DNA from: an uncultured Fibrobacterota bacterium
GTDB taxonomy: Bacteria; Fibrobacterota; Chitinivibrionia; Chitinivibrionales; Chitinispirillaceae
NCBI GenBank assembly: GCA_903888815.1
Contig: CAISVC010000314.1
Span: 1-6,436, forward strand
Direction: 5' to 3'
Length of the DNA: 6,436 nucleotides
A model generated the notes under the pieces. That model was given only the letters and a program-made list of their open reading frames with translations, was not told the origin of the DNA and ran no database searches. Shown here piece by piece: positions 1-6,436 of the stretch; position 1 is the first letter of the stretch, and each line of letters opens with the position of its first letter. Made by a program: the position numbers and the translations under genes.

Positions 1-962
1 ATTTCCACGTTGTCGCCGGCTTTGAACGACCCTGTTACGTTTTTTATACCGGCAGGCAGAAGGCTTTTCCCTTTTTCACGCAGCGCTTTCTGTGCGCCAT
101 CGTCCACAACCAGTGCTCCCTGGGGATTTCCGGAGAAAGCTATCCAGCGGTGCCGTGAGGACATTTTCTGCCGGGTCGGCAGAAAAATAGTTGCGCAGGT
201 CTCCTTGGATAATATGTCAAGAAGCCTATGGTGATAACCATCGCCGATGAAATAAAAAATACCGGCGCGGGTTACCATTTCGGCCGCCCTCAGTTTGGAG
301 CCCATTCCTCCGACACTGATATCGTTTTTCCTGTCCATAGCCATTTTCTGTACTGCTGCGGTTATCTCTGAGACGATCGGAATGTGCTTCGCGGACGGAT
401 CGTGGGCGGGGTTCCGGTCAAAAAGCCCTCCCACATCGGTAATGTTGACCAATACCTCCGCCTGCACCAGCATGGCGATCTGAGCGGCGAGAATATCGTT
501 CGTGCCGAATTTTATCTCTTCCACGCCTACGGAGTCGTTCTCGTTCACGATCGGTATGATTTTGCTGTCAAGCAGGGCGAACATGGTATTGCGCAGGTTG
601 AGGTAACGTTTCTTGCTGCGCAGGTCGTCCCATGTCAGCAATACCTGGCCGATTATAATCCCGTGTTTTTCAAAAAACGACTGGTAACGGCTCATGAGGC
701 GATTCTGTCCAACACTTGCGCACGCCTGTTGTACAGGGATCGTAGCGGGACGGGCAGTCATGCCCATGGCCTGTATGCCGTGGACGATGGCTCCGGATGA
801 GACGAGAACGACGCGTATGCCGCTTTCGTGCAACGCGGCCAGATCGTCGGTCAGACGTTCGATCCGGTCGTCGCTGCCCTCTGATGCGAGGATGCGCGAC
901 CCGGTTTTAACCACGATGGTTTTGATTGATGGCAATTCTTTCCGAAAAATGATAGTATCCAT
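1..962 (-). CDS. proB: Glutamate 5-kinase (gamma-glutamyl kinase), 3' end cut by the window edge
   Basis: Phosphorylates glutamate with ATP to gamma-glutamyl phosphate, the first committed step of proline synthesis, in the cytoplasm. 320 codons are visible; family members are about 365-370 residues, so roughly 45-50 are missing beyond position 1. Amino-acid-kinase domain: VVKTGSRIL near residue 17 (Lys19 corresponds to the phosphate-binding Lys), VSSGAI at 54-59, SVGQNRLM at 83-90, RYLNLRNT at 119-126, VNENDSV at 139-145, FGTND at 152-156, NITDVGGLF at 173-181 and GGMGSKL with Lys223. A PUA domain follows from about residue 275, with KSLLPAGI at 299-306 and GSFKAGDNV at 311-319. The usual FGDND motif reads FGTND here. 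The start is ATG at 962, because an in-frame TAA lies two codons upstream; its ribosome binding site is weak. It follows the porin gene by 175 bases with no clear terminator, so it may be read from the carB promoter. The proA partner is not visible. Family assignment is secure. Confidence 0.95.
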   Translation of the reverse strand, partial: MDTIIFRKELPSIKTIVVKTGSRILASEGSDDRIERLTDDLAALHESGIRVVLVSSGAIVHGIQAMGMTARPATIPVQQACASVGQNRLMSRYQSFFEKHGIIIGQVLLTWDDLRSKKRYLNLRNTMFALLDSKIIPIVNENDSVGVEEIKFGTNDILAAQIAMLVQAEVLVNITDVGGLFDRNPAHDPSAKHIPIVSEITAAVQKMAMDRKNDISVGGMGSKLRAAEMVTRAGIFYFIGDGYHHRLLDILSKETCATIFLPTRQKMSSRHRWIAFSGNPQGALVVDDGAQKALREKGKSLLPAGIKNVTGSFKAGDNVE

Positions 963-996
963 CTTTTAGCTTTATCGGAGTGTTCTTTTTTTTCAG

Positions 997-1125
997 CTAT
1001 GGAGAACGATCTTCCTGCGGGAGTAATTTACGCTGCGCAGGATTCACCGTCAAGGAGACCGGGGAAATGACGGACGCATGCGTAATAAGACGCAAAACGG
1101 TAAAGACAGTAAAAAGTCGTTTCAT
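997..1125 (-). CDS. Possible small ORF of 42 codons between porin gene and proB; function unknown
   Basis: An ATG-to-TAG reading frame of 42 codons fills most of the gap between the porin-like gene and proB, on the same strand. It starts 12 bases after the porin stop and ends 34 bases before the proB start. AAGGG (1135-1131) lies 5 bases before the ATG, a reasonable ribosome binding site. The peptide begins MKRLFTVFTVL, a basic start followed by a short hydrophobic run, which resembles the start of a signal peptide or small membrane peptide; the rest (about residues 23-42) is polar and Pro-rich. The hydrophobic run is interrupted by an Arg at residue 12, which weakens a signal-peptide reading. 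I recognise no family. A frame of this length can easily occur by chance. Alternatives are a remnant of a broken exported-protein gene, or simply untranslated spacer. No other support is visible. Confidence 0.3.
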   Translation of the reverse strand: MKRLFTVFTVLRLITHASVISPVSLTVNPAQRKLLPQEDRSP

Positions 1126-1137
1126 TGTTTCCCTTTT

Positions 1138-2238
1138 TTAAAAGGAACCGATAAGGCTGAGTTCGCTTCGAATTTTAAGTTTCGTCACATCGGTCTGATT
1201 GTCGAAATAATACCAGCCTCGGAGCCATGGTTCGATGGTCAGATTCTTAACGGGTATGCCGTACTTGAGTGATCCGAAAATAAGCCGGTTTCTTCTGTCA
1301 GGAGCCGACAGGGCATCTTTCCACTGGCCGAAAGTCAATCCGGCGTTCAAGGTGCCGAATCCCGGTTTTACGATAGCGCAAATTTTTGCCAGGGCGCCCG
1401 AAGGCTGTACCTGGGCTATGGTGGTATCGGCTGACTGCGCGTCGTTTTTATACCCGCCAACGGCAAAACCGGCGGTAAGCGTCACCGCTTTATTTACAAC
1501 TGCCTTGGCATCGAGCCCTGCCGCGGCGGAATTATTCGATGTGCTGCCGTCAGAGGATTGCGCGATAGTGGTACGAAGGTAACCCATGGGGGCAATGATA
1601 AGCGCATCTTTCAAAAGGCCTATCGGCAGCGAAAGCATGAATTTCCACTGGTCAAGCTTCTTTCTTTCGGCGGGTTTAACTAGTGATGTTCCCGTATCAA
1701 ACGCCACAGCGGTAAGGAGCGCAGGGCGAAGATTGATGCGGTCATTTTCAAGCGCCGAAACGCTGATGCAGAGTCCGTTCAGAGCATTGTCGGTGAGCGT
1801 CAGCCACGGATCGGTACCGGCATTGACATATTTTTTGCTTTCATAAGCGGCAAGTTCAAGCACCGTCGTTCCGGGTACCGGAATGCGGACTCCCCATAAA
1901 GATACCCGGTTTATTGTCCAGTGAAAATAGAACTCTCTTAAAACGATCTGAGCGGCATTTTTTGCATTTGGAAACGAGTCATTCTGTACGACCGGATCAG
2001 TTGACGCGCCGGAAGGATTGGAGAGCTTCATACCGAACTCAAGATTTTCCTTTGCCTTGACGTTTGCCTTGAGCGACCAGGAGTAACGGTGGGTGAGATC
2101 GTACCTGACCGAATCAACGGTCGTTTTGAGTGCCTCCCGTTCATAGCGGAAGCGGTACTGCGCGTCGCCGCTGAAAGTGATATCAGCCGCCACTGCAGCC
2201 GTACTGATAAACAGAAGAACGCTGACCAATAATCGCAT
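1138..2238 (-). CDS. Putative outer-membrane beta-barrel (porin-like) protein
   Basis: A 366-residue protein with a clear Sec signal peptide: Arg2, a hydrophobic core at about residues 3-13, and an AVA-A or VAA-D cleavage site at residues 15-19. The mature part is made of alternating polar/hydrophobic stretches rich in aromatic residues and Gly, such as SGDAQYRFRYE at 23-33, REFYFHWTI near 101 and PWLRGWYYF near 340, separated by loops rich in Asn, Ser, Asp and Thr. No long hydrophobic helix follows the signal peptide. The chain ends SLIGSF; a terminal Phe with alternating hydrophobic residues is the usual C-terminal signature of outer-membrane barrels. The length suits a porin of about 16 strands. 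I infer a porin or channel but cannot name the family or substrate. It starts 21 bases after the carB stop behind a perfect AGGAGG, so it is co-transcribed with carB, an unusual partner. The ATG at 2238 is favoured by that site and the signal peptide. Confidence 0.75.
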   Translation of the reverse strand: MRLLVSVLLFISTAAVAADITFSGDAQYRFRYEREALKTTVDSVRYDLTHRYSWSLKANVKAKENLEFGMKLSNPSGASTDPVVQNDSFPNAKNAAQIVLREFYFHWTINRVSLWGVRIPVPGTTVLELAAYESKKYVNAGTDPWLTLTDNALNGLCISVSALENDRINLRPALLTAVAFDTGTSLVKPAERKKLDQWKFMLSLPIGLLKDALIIAPMGYLRTTIAQSSDGSTSNNSAAAGLDAKAVVNKAVTLTAGFAVGGYKNDAQSADTTIAQVQPSGALAKICAIVKPGFGTLNAGLTFGQWKDALSAPDRRNRLIFGSLKYGIPVKNLTIEPWLRGWYYFDNQTDVTKLKIRSELSLIGSF

Positions 2239-2243
2239 GAAAA

Positions 2244-2249
2244 CCTCCT
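2244..2249 (-). promoter_or_regulatory. Strong ribosome binding site of the porin-like gene
   Basis: A perfect AGGAGG on the minus strand, 5 bases before the ATG at 2238, inside the 21-base gap after the carB TAG stop. It fixes the porin start and points to efficient translation from the carB transcript. Confidence 0.85.
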
Positions 2250-2259
2250 CTTCTCGGAA

Positions 2260-5200
2260 CTAAATGATGTCCTTATGGTAGCTCTGCAGCGACCTGACGG
2301 TCGTTGCGCCCTTTTTCAAGTCCGCAATGCCCTTGACCGCTGCAAGCGCGGCGGCAAGTGTGGTAATATACGGCACCTTGTATTTGATTGCCGCTTTGCG
2401 GATATACGAATCGTCGTACTGGCTCTTTTTGCCTATCGGCGTGTTGATTACCAGGTTGATCTCCTTGTTTTTAATCGCATCCTCGATGTTAGGCCTGCCT
2501 TCGTGAAGCTTTTTAATATATTCTGCGGCGATGCCGCTCTGCGAAAGAAAGGCATGCGTACCTTCGGTGGCCTTGATCCTGAAGCCGAGAGTGGCAAAAC
2601 CTTTTGCAACTTCGAGCACTGCGGGCCGGTCGCGCGTGGTGACGCTGATGAGCACCGTACCGTCGCGCGGCAGCGTCTGCTGGGCGGCCTCCTGAGACTT
2701 GTAATAGGCGAGGCCGAACGTTTTGTCCATTCCCAGCACTTCGCCTGTCGAACGCATCTCAGGACCGAGGATCGGATCGACTTCCGGCATTTTATCAAAA
2801 GGAAATACCGATTCCTTGACGCCGAAATGCGGGACCTTTTTAGCTTTGAGCCTGAGGTTGGCAAGTTTTTTATTCATCATGAGCTCGGTGGCTATACGGG
2901 CCATCTGGATATTGCATACCTTGGAGACCAATGGGACCGTGCGCGATGCGCGCGGGTTTGCTTCAAGAACATACACTTTGTCTTTCTCAATCGCATACTG
3001 CATGTTCATGAGCCCGACCACGTGGAGTTCGCGCGCAATGCGTTTAGTGTATTCGTAAATGGTATCCAGATGTTTCTGCGGAATGGAAACTGGGGGGATA
3101 ACGCACGCGCTGTCGCCCGAATGGATGCCGGCTAACTCGATATGCTCCATGACCGCAGGAACAAAGGCGTCGGTGCCGTCGGCAAGCGCATCAGCCTCGC
3201 ACTCGAGGGCATTGACCAGAAAACGGTCGATCAGGATGGGCCGCTCCGGCGTCACATCGACCGCCTTGGCCACGTATTCGCGCAGCATCTCCTCGTCGTG
3301 GACGACCTCCATGCCGCGTCCGCCGAGCACGAACGACGGACGTACCATGAGCGGATAGCCGATGCGGCCCGCCACTTCAAGCGCTTCGGTGAGGTTTGAT
3401 GCCATGCCTGATTCGGGCATGGGGATGCCCATTCGCTCCATCATTTTACGGAACAGGTCCCGGTCTTCGGCAAGATTGATCGTGTCGACGCTTGTTCCGA
3501 GAACCCTGACGCCGGCTTCGGCGAGTTCGGCAGCGATGTTCAGAGGAGTCTGGCCGCCGAACTGGACGATCACGCCTTCGGGTTTTTCCTTTTCGTAAAT
3601 TGAGAGCACATCTTCTACCGTCAGCGGCTCAAAGTAGAGCTTGTCCGAGGTATCGTAGTCGGTCGAGACCGTTTCGGGGTTGCAGTTGACCATGATGGTC
3701 TCGAACCCGAGGTTGCGCAGGGCAAACGCCGCGTGGACGCAGCAGTAGTCGAACTCAATGCCCTGGCCGATGCGGTTCGGTCCGCCGCCGAGAATCATCA
3801 CCTTCCGGCGGTTGGATACCGGTACTTTATCTGCAGCGTTGTAGGTGGAATAGTAGTAGGCGGCGTTTTCCGCTCCGCTGACCGGCACCGCGTGCCAGGC
3901 CTCAACCACGCCGAGCGCCTTGCGCCGCTCCCTGATTCTCCGTTCCGAAACGCCGAGAAGTTTTGCGAGGTATTTGTCGGCAAAGCCGTCTTTTTTGGCT
4001 TTTACGAGCAGTTCGTCGGGCAGTTCGCGTCCTTTGTATTCGAGAATTTTTTCCTCAAGCTCAACAAGTTCCTTCATCTGCTGCAGAAACCATATTTTAA
4101 TGTAGGTGAGATTGTAAAGCTCTTCGAGAGGAGCGCCTTTGCGGATCGCCTCATACATGATGAACTGGCGCTCGCTTGAAGGCTCGCGGAGCATTGCCAT
4201 GAGTTCAGGCAGCGTCCTCCGGTTGAAGTCTTTGGCAAAACCGAGTCCGTAGCGGCCGTTTTCGAGCGAACGGATGGCTTTCTGGTACGCCTCCTTGTAA
4301 TTTTTGCCGATGCTCATGACTTCGCCGACCGCCTTCATCTGGGTGCCGAGTTTGTCCTGCGAGCCCTTGAATTTTTCAAACGCCCAGCGAGCGAACTTGA
4401 TGACCACATAGTCGCCCCACGGGGTGTATTTGTCAAGAGTCCCTTCGCGCCAGTAGGGAATCTCATCGAGGGTCAGGCCGCCGGCAAGCTTGGCCGAAAC
4501 AAGCGCGATGGGGAAGCCGGTGGCCTTGGAAGCGAGTGCGGACGAGCGCGATGTGCGCGGGTTGATCTCGATAATCACAACGCGGCCGGTTGTGGGGTCA
4601 TGGGCGAACTGGATGTTGGTGCCGCCGATGACGCCGATGGCTTCGACAATGTCGTATGACCATTTCTGCAGCTTTTTCTGGAGCTTCTCATCGATCGTCA
4701 GCATCGGCGCAGAACAGAAGGAATCTCCGGTATGAACGCCCATTGCATCGATGTTTTCTATAAAACAGACGGTGATCATCTGGTTTTTAGCGTCGCGCAC
4801 CACTTCGAGCTCAAGCTCTTCCCACCCGACCACGGCTTCTTCGATAAGTACCTGGCCGATCAGGCTGGCGGTAAGACCGCGGTTCGCGATTGTCCTGAGT
4901 TCTTCAACATTATACACCAGTCCGCCGCCCGTGCCGCCCATGGTGTAGGCCGGCCGGACAACTACCGGGTAGCCGAGATCAACCGCGATTTTTTCAGCTT
5001 CCTCGACCGTATATGCCAGTTCGCTGCGCGGAAGGTCGATGCCGAGTTTTTTCATGGTTTCTTTGAACGCTTTGCGGTCTTCGCCGCGTTCGATGGCATC
5101 AACATTTACGCCGATAACCCTGACGCCGTATTTTTCAAGCACGCCGTTTTTATGCAGTTCCGAGGAAAGGTTGAGTCCGGACTGACCTCCGAGGTTGGGG

Positions 5201-5460
5201 AGCAGGGCGTCCGGCCGTTCCTTGGCAATGATCTCTTCCATCCTTTTGACATTGAGCGGTTCGATATAGGTGACGTCGGCCATGCCAGGATCGGTCATGA
5301 TGGTGGCGGGGTTGGAGTTGACCAGCACGATTTTGTATCCGAGGCTCCGCAGCGCCTTGCAGGCCTGGGTCCCGGAATAGTCGAACTCGCAGGCTTGACC
5401 GATAATGATCGGCCCTGAACCGATAATCATGACTTTTTTGATGTCGTCACGGCGAGGCAT
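2260..5460 (-). CDS. carB: Carbamoyl-phosphate synthase large subunit
   Basis: A complete 1066-residue CarB, close to the usual length (E. coli 1073). It combines bicarbonate, ammonia delivered from CarA-bound glutamine and two ATP into carbamoyl phosphate for pyrimidine and arginine synthesis, in the cytoplasm. Domains in order: carboxyphosphate ATP-grasp about 1-400, oligomerisation about 401-550, carbamoyl-phosphate ATP-grasp about 551-935, and an MGS-like regulatory domain about 936-1066. Conserved ATP-grasp residues in the first half include Arg129, Arg169 and Glu215, with the EINPR motif at 298-302. The second half has Arg667, Arg707, Glu753 and the EANPR motif at 833-837. Residues matching the E. 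coli ornithine site (Glu775, Asp783, Glu883) and the UMP/IMP pocket (Thr965, Thr968, Lys984) are present, so allosteric control is probably kept. The start MPRRDDIKK is standard; AAGGA about 10 bases upstream serves as binding site. carA is absent upstream, where a divergent gene lies; the small subunit must be encoded elsewhere. Confidence 0.98.
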   Translation of the reverse strand: MPRRDDIKKVMIIGSGPIIIGQACEFDYSGTQACKALRSLGYKIVLVNSNPATIMTDPGMADVTYIEPLNVKRMEEIIAKERPDALLPNLGGQSGLNLSSELHKNGVLEKYGVRVIGVNVDAIERGEDRKAFKETMKKLGIDLPRSELAYTVEEAEKIAVDLGYPVVVRPAYTMGGTGGGLVYNVEELRTIANRGLTASLIGQVLIEEAVVGWEELELEVVRDAKNQMITVCFIENIDAMGVHTGDSFCSAPMLTIDEKLQKKLQKWSYDIVEAIGVIGGTNIQFAHDPTTGRVVIIEINPRTSRSSALASKATGFPIALVSAKLAGGLTLDEIPYWREGTLDKYTPWGDYVVIKFARWAFEKFKGSQDKLGTQMKAVGEVMSIGKNYKEAYQKAIRSLENGRYGLGFAKDFNRRTLPELMAMLREPSSERQFIMYEAIRKGAPLEELYNLTYIKIWFLQQMKELVELEEKILEYKGRELPDELLVKAKKDGFADKYLAKLLGVSERRIRERRKALGVVEAWHAVPVSGAENAAYYYSTYNAADKVPVSNRRKVMILGGGPNRIGQGIEFDYCCVHAAFALRNLGFETIMVNCNPETVSTDYDTSDKLYFEPLTVEDVLSIYEKEKPEGVIVQFGGQTPLNIAAELAEAGVRVLGTSVDTINLAEDRDLFRKMMERMGIPMPESGMASNLTEALEVAGRIGYPLMVRPSFVLGGRGMEVVHDEEMLREYVAKAVDVTPERPILIDRFLVNALECEADALADGTDAFVPAVMEHIELAGIHSGDSACVIPPVSIPQKHLDTIYEYTKRIARELHVVGLMNMQYAIEKDKVYVLEANPRASRTVPLVSKVCNIQMARIATELMMNKKLANLRLKAKKVPHFGVKESVFPFDKMPEVDPILGPEMRSTGEVLGMDKTFGLAYYKSQEAAQQTLPRDGTVLISVTTRDRPAVLEVAKGFATLGFRIKATEGTHAFLSQSGIAAEYIKKLHEGRPNIEDAIKNKEINLVINTPIGKKSQYDDSYIRKAAIKYKVPYITTLAAALAAVKGIADLKKGATTVRSLQSYHKDII

Positions 5461-5501
5461 AGGCAGAGATTCCTTTCCTGATACTAAAATGTATCTTCGT
5501 C

Positions 5502-5507
5502 ATTATA
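5502..5507 (-). promoter_or_regulatory. Second TATAAT box directly before carB
   Basis: A perfect TATAAT on the minus strand, just after the 5541-5511 hairpin and 41 bases before the carB ATG. No good -35 box is visible at 16-18 bases (the bases there are CGAATA or shifts of it), and that position falls within the hairpin. It could be the -10 of a proximal carB promoter, or simply A+T-rich sequence after a terminator-like stem. Confidence 0.35.
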
Positions 5508-5510
5508 GAA

Positions 5511-5541
5511 AATGCGGTAACCCTTATTCGGGTACCGCATT
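5511..5541 (-). terminator. Strong stem-loop with T-run in the carB leader: candidate attenuator
   Basis: On the minus strand the 12-base arm 5541-5530 pairs with 5523-5511, with one extra base bulged in the second arm, around a 6-base loop. The stem is followed at once by TTCT, giving the run ATTTTCT, as in an intrinsic terminator. On the plus strand no T-run follows, so if it terminates it acts on leftward transcripts. The only leftward gene downstream is carB, and no leftward gene is visible upstream to be terminated, which suggests a leader attenuator. A 5-bp hairpin (TAGCG/CGCTA, 5564-5551) lies just before it. An alternative pairing of 5569-5563 with 5539-5533 would disrupt the main stem. 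I saw no coding leader peptide and no recognisable PyrR site. The T-run is short, so its efficiency as a terminator is uncertain; a protein-binding palindrome is the main alternative. Confidence 0.5.
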
Positions 5542-5593
5542 CAGAGGCAATAGCGATTCCGCTACGGTAACGTTAATTTAGCTCACGGTTTTC

Positions 5594-5622
5594 ATTATAG
5601 GCAAGAAAAAGAGTGATGCCTG
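5594..5622 (-). promoter_or_regulatory. Candidate upstream carB promoter
   Basis: A perfect TATAAT -10 box (5599-5594) with, 17 bases upstream, CAGGCA (5622-5617), which matches 3 of 6 positions of TTGACA. A transcript starting about 7 bases after the -10 box would carry a leader of around 125 bases containing the two hairpins before carB. This is a sequence match only. Confidence 0.45.
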
Positions 5623-5642
5623 AATAGTGGCTTATTAAATGC

Positions 5643-5650
5643 GTTATAAC
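5643..5650. repeat. Short palindrome GTTATAAC in the divergent intergenic region
   Basis: A perfect 8-bp palindrome about 60 bases before the rightward start at 5713. It also contains TATAAC, a possible -10 for the rightward gene, but no -35 is visible at the right distance. It may be an operator half or chance in A+T-rich sequence. Confidence 0.2.
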
Positions 5651-5712
5651 TATTTTATTCACGCTTAACATGTTCACATAAATCATCCCCACCCCCGCAC
5701 AAGGACGCTTAT

Positions 5713-6436
5713 ATGCACAACCCGAAGAGCGCCGTTTTTTTCACAACAGTAACAATCATTATACTTTGCTGCATGTGCGGACGTAAGGAAAAAGTTCCGG
5801 CGACCGTTGCGGCCCGGCTGGCTCAGAAGCTTGACCTTTCGAGCGCTGTTGTCGCAAGACCGGCTGAAATCGTTTCGGTTATGGCGACTATTGACCTGGA
5901 GTTCAATACCTCCGTGGTACCGCAGCATCAGGTAAGCGGAGTGCTGGACAAATCCCCGTTTGAATTCGAACCGGCCATTGACGGCCGCGCTCAGTGGCTT
6001 TCCACGGCTGCCGTCAGGTTTACTCCGACGAAGCCGCTCAAGCCGGGCCAGAAGTATAAGGGTATTTTCAGAGGTAAAGTCGCTTTAGGGGCGCAGAAAC
6101 AGGTGAATGATTATGAATTCTCTTTCAAGGCCGCCGAGCAGGAAATCCTCGGCGTCGACGGGGATTTCGTGCCCGATATGTCGGGCAAGGACCTGGCGAA
6201 ATTCGAAGGGTACCTGCGGTTCGCCCAGCCGGTGAATGCCGGCGAGATAAAGCGCGACCTGCGTGTCAGGGTGGAAAAAAAGAGCATCGATTTCACGCTT
6301 GACCCGACCGACGACGCAAGCAGGATTAAATTAACAAGCGCATCGGTACAGCGCGGCGCGCTGCAGCAGACGTTTCTCGTTTACCTCCCCGCGAAGTATA
6401 CGGTGAAAGCAGGGGAGTGGCAGCGGGAATTCCTGC
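5713..6436 (+). CDS. N-terminus of a bacterial alpha-2-macroglobulin family lipoprotein, cut by the right edge
   Basis: 241 codons are visible and the frame is open at the window end; full-length members run to about 1500-2000 residues. Bacterial alpha-2-macroglobulins are thought to trap proteases at the cell envelope, often beside a penicillin-binding protein gene, which would lie beyond the window. The N-terminus has a hydrophobic segment (about residues 7-21) ending in ILCCMCG, so lipidation at Cys20 or Cys22 is likely, although neither gives a textbook lipobox. Residues about 51-120 fit the first macroglobulin-type beta-sandwich: a segment resembling IDLEFNTSVV, then AIDGRAQWLSTAAVRFTP (89-106) and LKPGQKY (109-115). 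A second sandwich-like segment, EGYLRFAQPVNAGEI, starts near 165. ATG 5713 is chosen for AAGGA 7 bases upstream (5701-5705) and the signal sequence. The thioester and bait regions are not in view, so it cannot be said whether the thioester is present. The gene is divergent from carB. Confidence 0.7.
   Translation, partial: MHNPKSAVFFTTVTIIILCCMCGRKEKVPATVAARLAQKLDLSSAVVARPAEIVSVMATIDLEFNTSVVPQHQVSGVLDKSPFEFEPAIDGRAQWLSTAAVRFTPTKPLKPGQKYKGIFRGKVALGAQKQVNDYEFSFKAAEQEILGVDGDFVPDMSGKDLAKFEGYLRFAQPVNAGEIKRDLRVRVEKKSIDFTLDPTDDASRIKLTSASVQRGALQQTFLVYLPAKYTVKAGEWQREFL

Noticed and set aside
384..800. Plus-strand open frames opposite proB
   Set aside because: The minus-strand ProB motifs account for this sequence; the plus-strand frames are shadows.
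1047..1073. Inverted repeat CCGTCA/TGACGG with a 15-base loop between porin gene and proB
   Set aside because: The stem is only 6 bp and has no T-run on either side, so it does not support a terminator call.
1074..1083. Perfect 10-bp palindrome ACGCATGCGT
   Set aside because: It is a single occurrence with no partner site or positional logic; likely chance.
2275..3135. Long plus-strand open frame opposite the 3' part of carB
   Set aside because: It lies wholly antisense to a well-conserved carB, has no recognisable domain, and reflects the codon bias of the opposite strand.
4732..5418. Long plus-strand open frame opposite the 5' part of carB
   Set aside because: It is antisense to the conserved first ATP-grasp domain; the translation has no recognisable motif.
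5489..5581. 30-codon plus-strand frame in the divergent intergenic region
   Set aside because: It runs through the hairpin, which explains the sequence better; it has no convincing ribosome binding site and is short enough to be chance.
5683..5928. Minus-strand open frame of 81 codons opposite the start of the alpha-2-macroglobulin gene
   Set aside because: It overlaps the signal sequence and first domain of the better-supported rightward gene and resembles no family.

Overview
The window is ordinary-looking bacterial chromosome, of roughly balanced base composition by eye. It most likely comes from a Gram-negative (diderm) organism: one gene encodes an exported beta-barrel-like protein ending in Phe, and another encodes the start of a lipoprotein-like alpha-2-macroglobulin family protein. 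I cannot place the phylum. The long bacterial alpha-2-macroglobulin layout and the barrel protein would fit the Fibrobacterota/Bacteroidota side of bacterial diversity, but that is a weak inference.

Layout. Positions 1-5460 hold a leftward gene set, in transcription order: carB (large subunit of carbamoyl-phosphate synthetase, complete, 5460-2260), a barrel/porin-like outer-membrane protein (2238-1138), a possible 42-codon small ORF (1125-997) and proB (glutamate 5-kinase, 962 to the left edge, missing its last few dozen residues). The carB-porin gap is only 21 bases and contains a perfect AGGAGG, so these two are almost certainly co-transcribed. The 175 bases between the porin gene and proB hold no convincing terminator, so proB may belong to the same unit. 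From 5713 rightward a divergent gene begins and runs off the right edge; its N-terminus matches bacterial alpha-2-macroglobulin proteins.

The 252-base divergent region (5461-5712) is the most interesting non-coding stretch. Read towards carB it has a perfect TATAAT box (5599-5594), a small 5-bp hairpin, a strong 12-bp stem-loop followed directly by a short T-run (5541-5511), a second TATAAT (5507-5502), then the carB ribosome binding site. This could be an attenuated leader, or tandem promoters around a hairpin.

Functionally, carB makes carbamoyl phosphate for pyrimidines and arginine, and proB commits glutamate to proline, so both sit in glutamine/glutamate-derived biosynthesis. carA is not next to carB here. 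I see no mobile element, CRISPR array, tRNA or rRNA, and no clearly new multi-gene system. The points worth following up are the carB leader, the porin inserted between biosynthetic genes, the 42-codon ORF, and a substitution in a normally conserved ProB motif.
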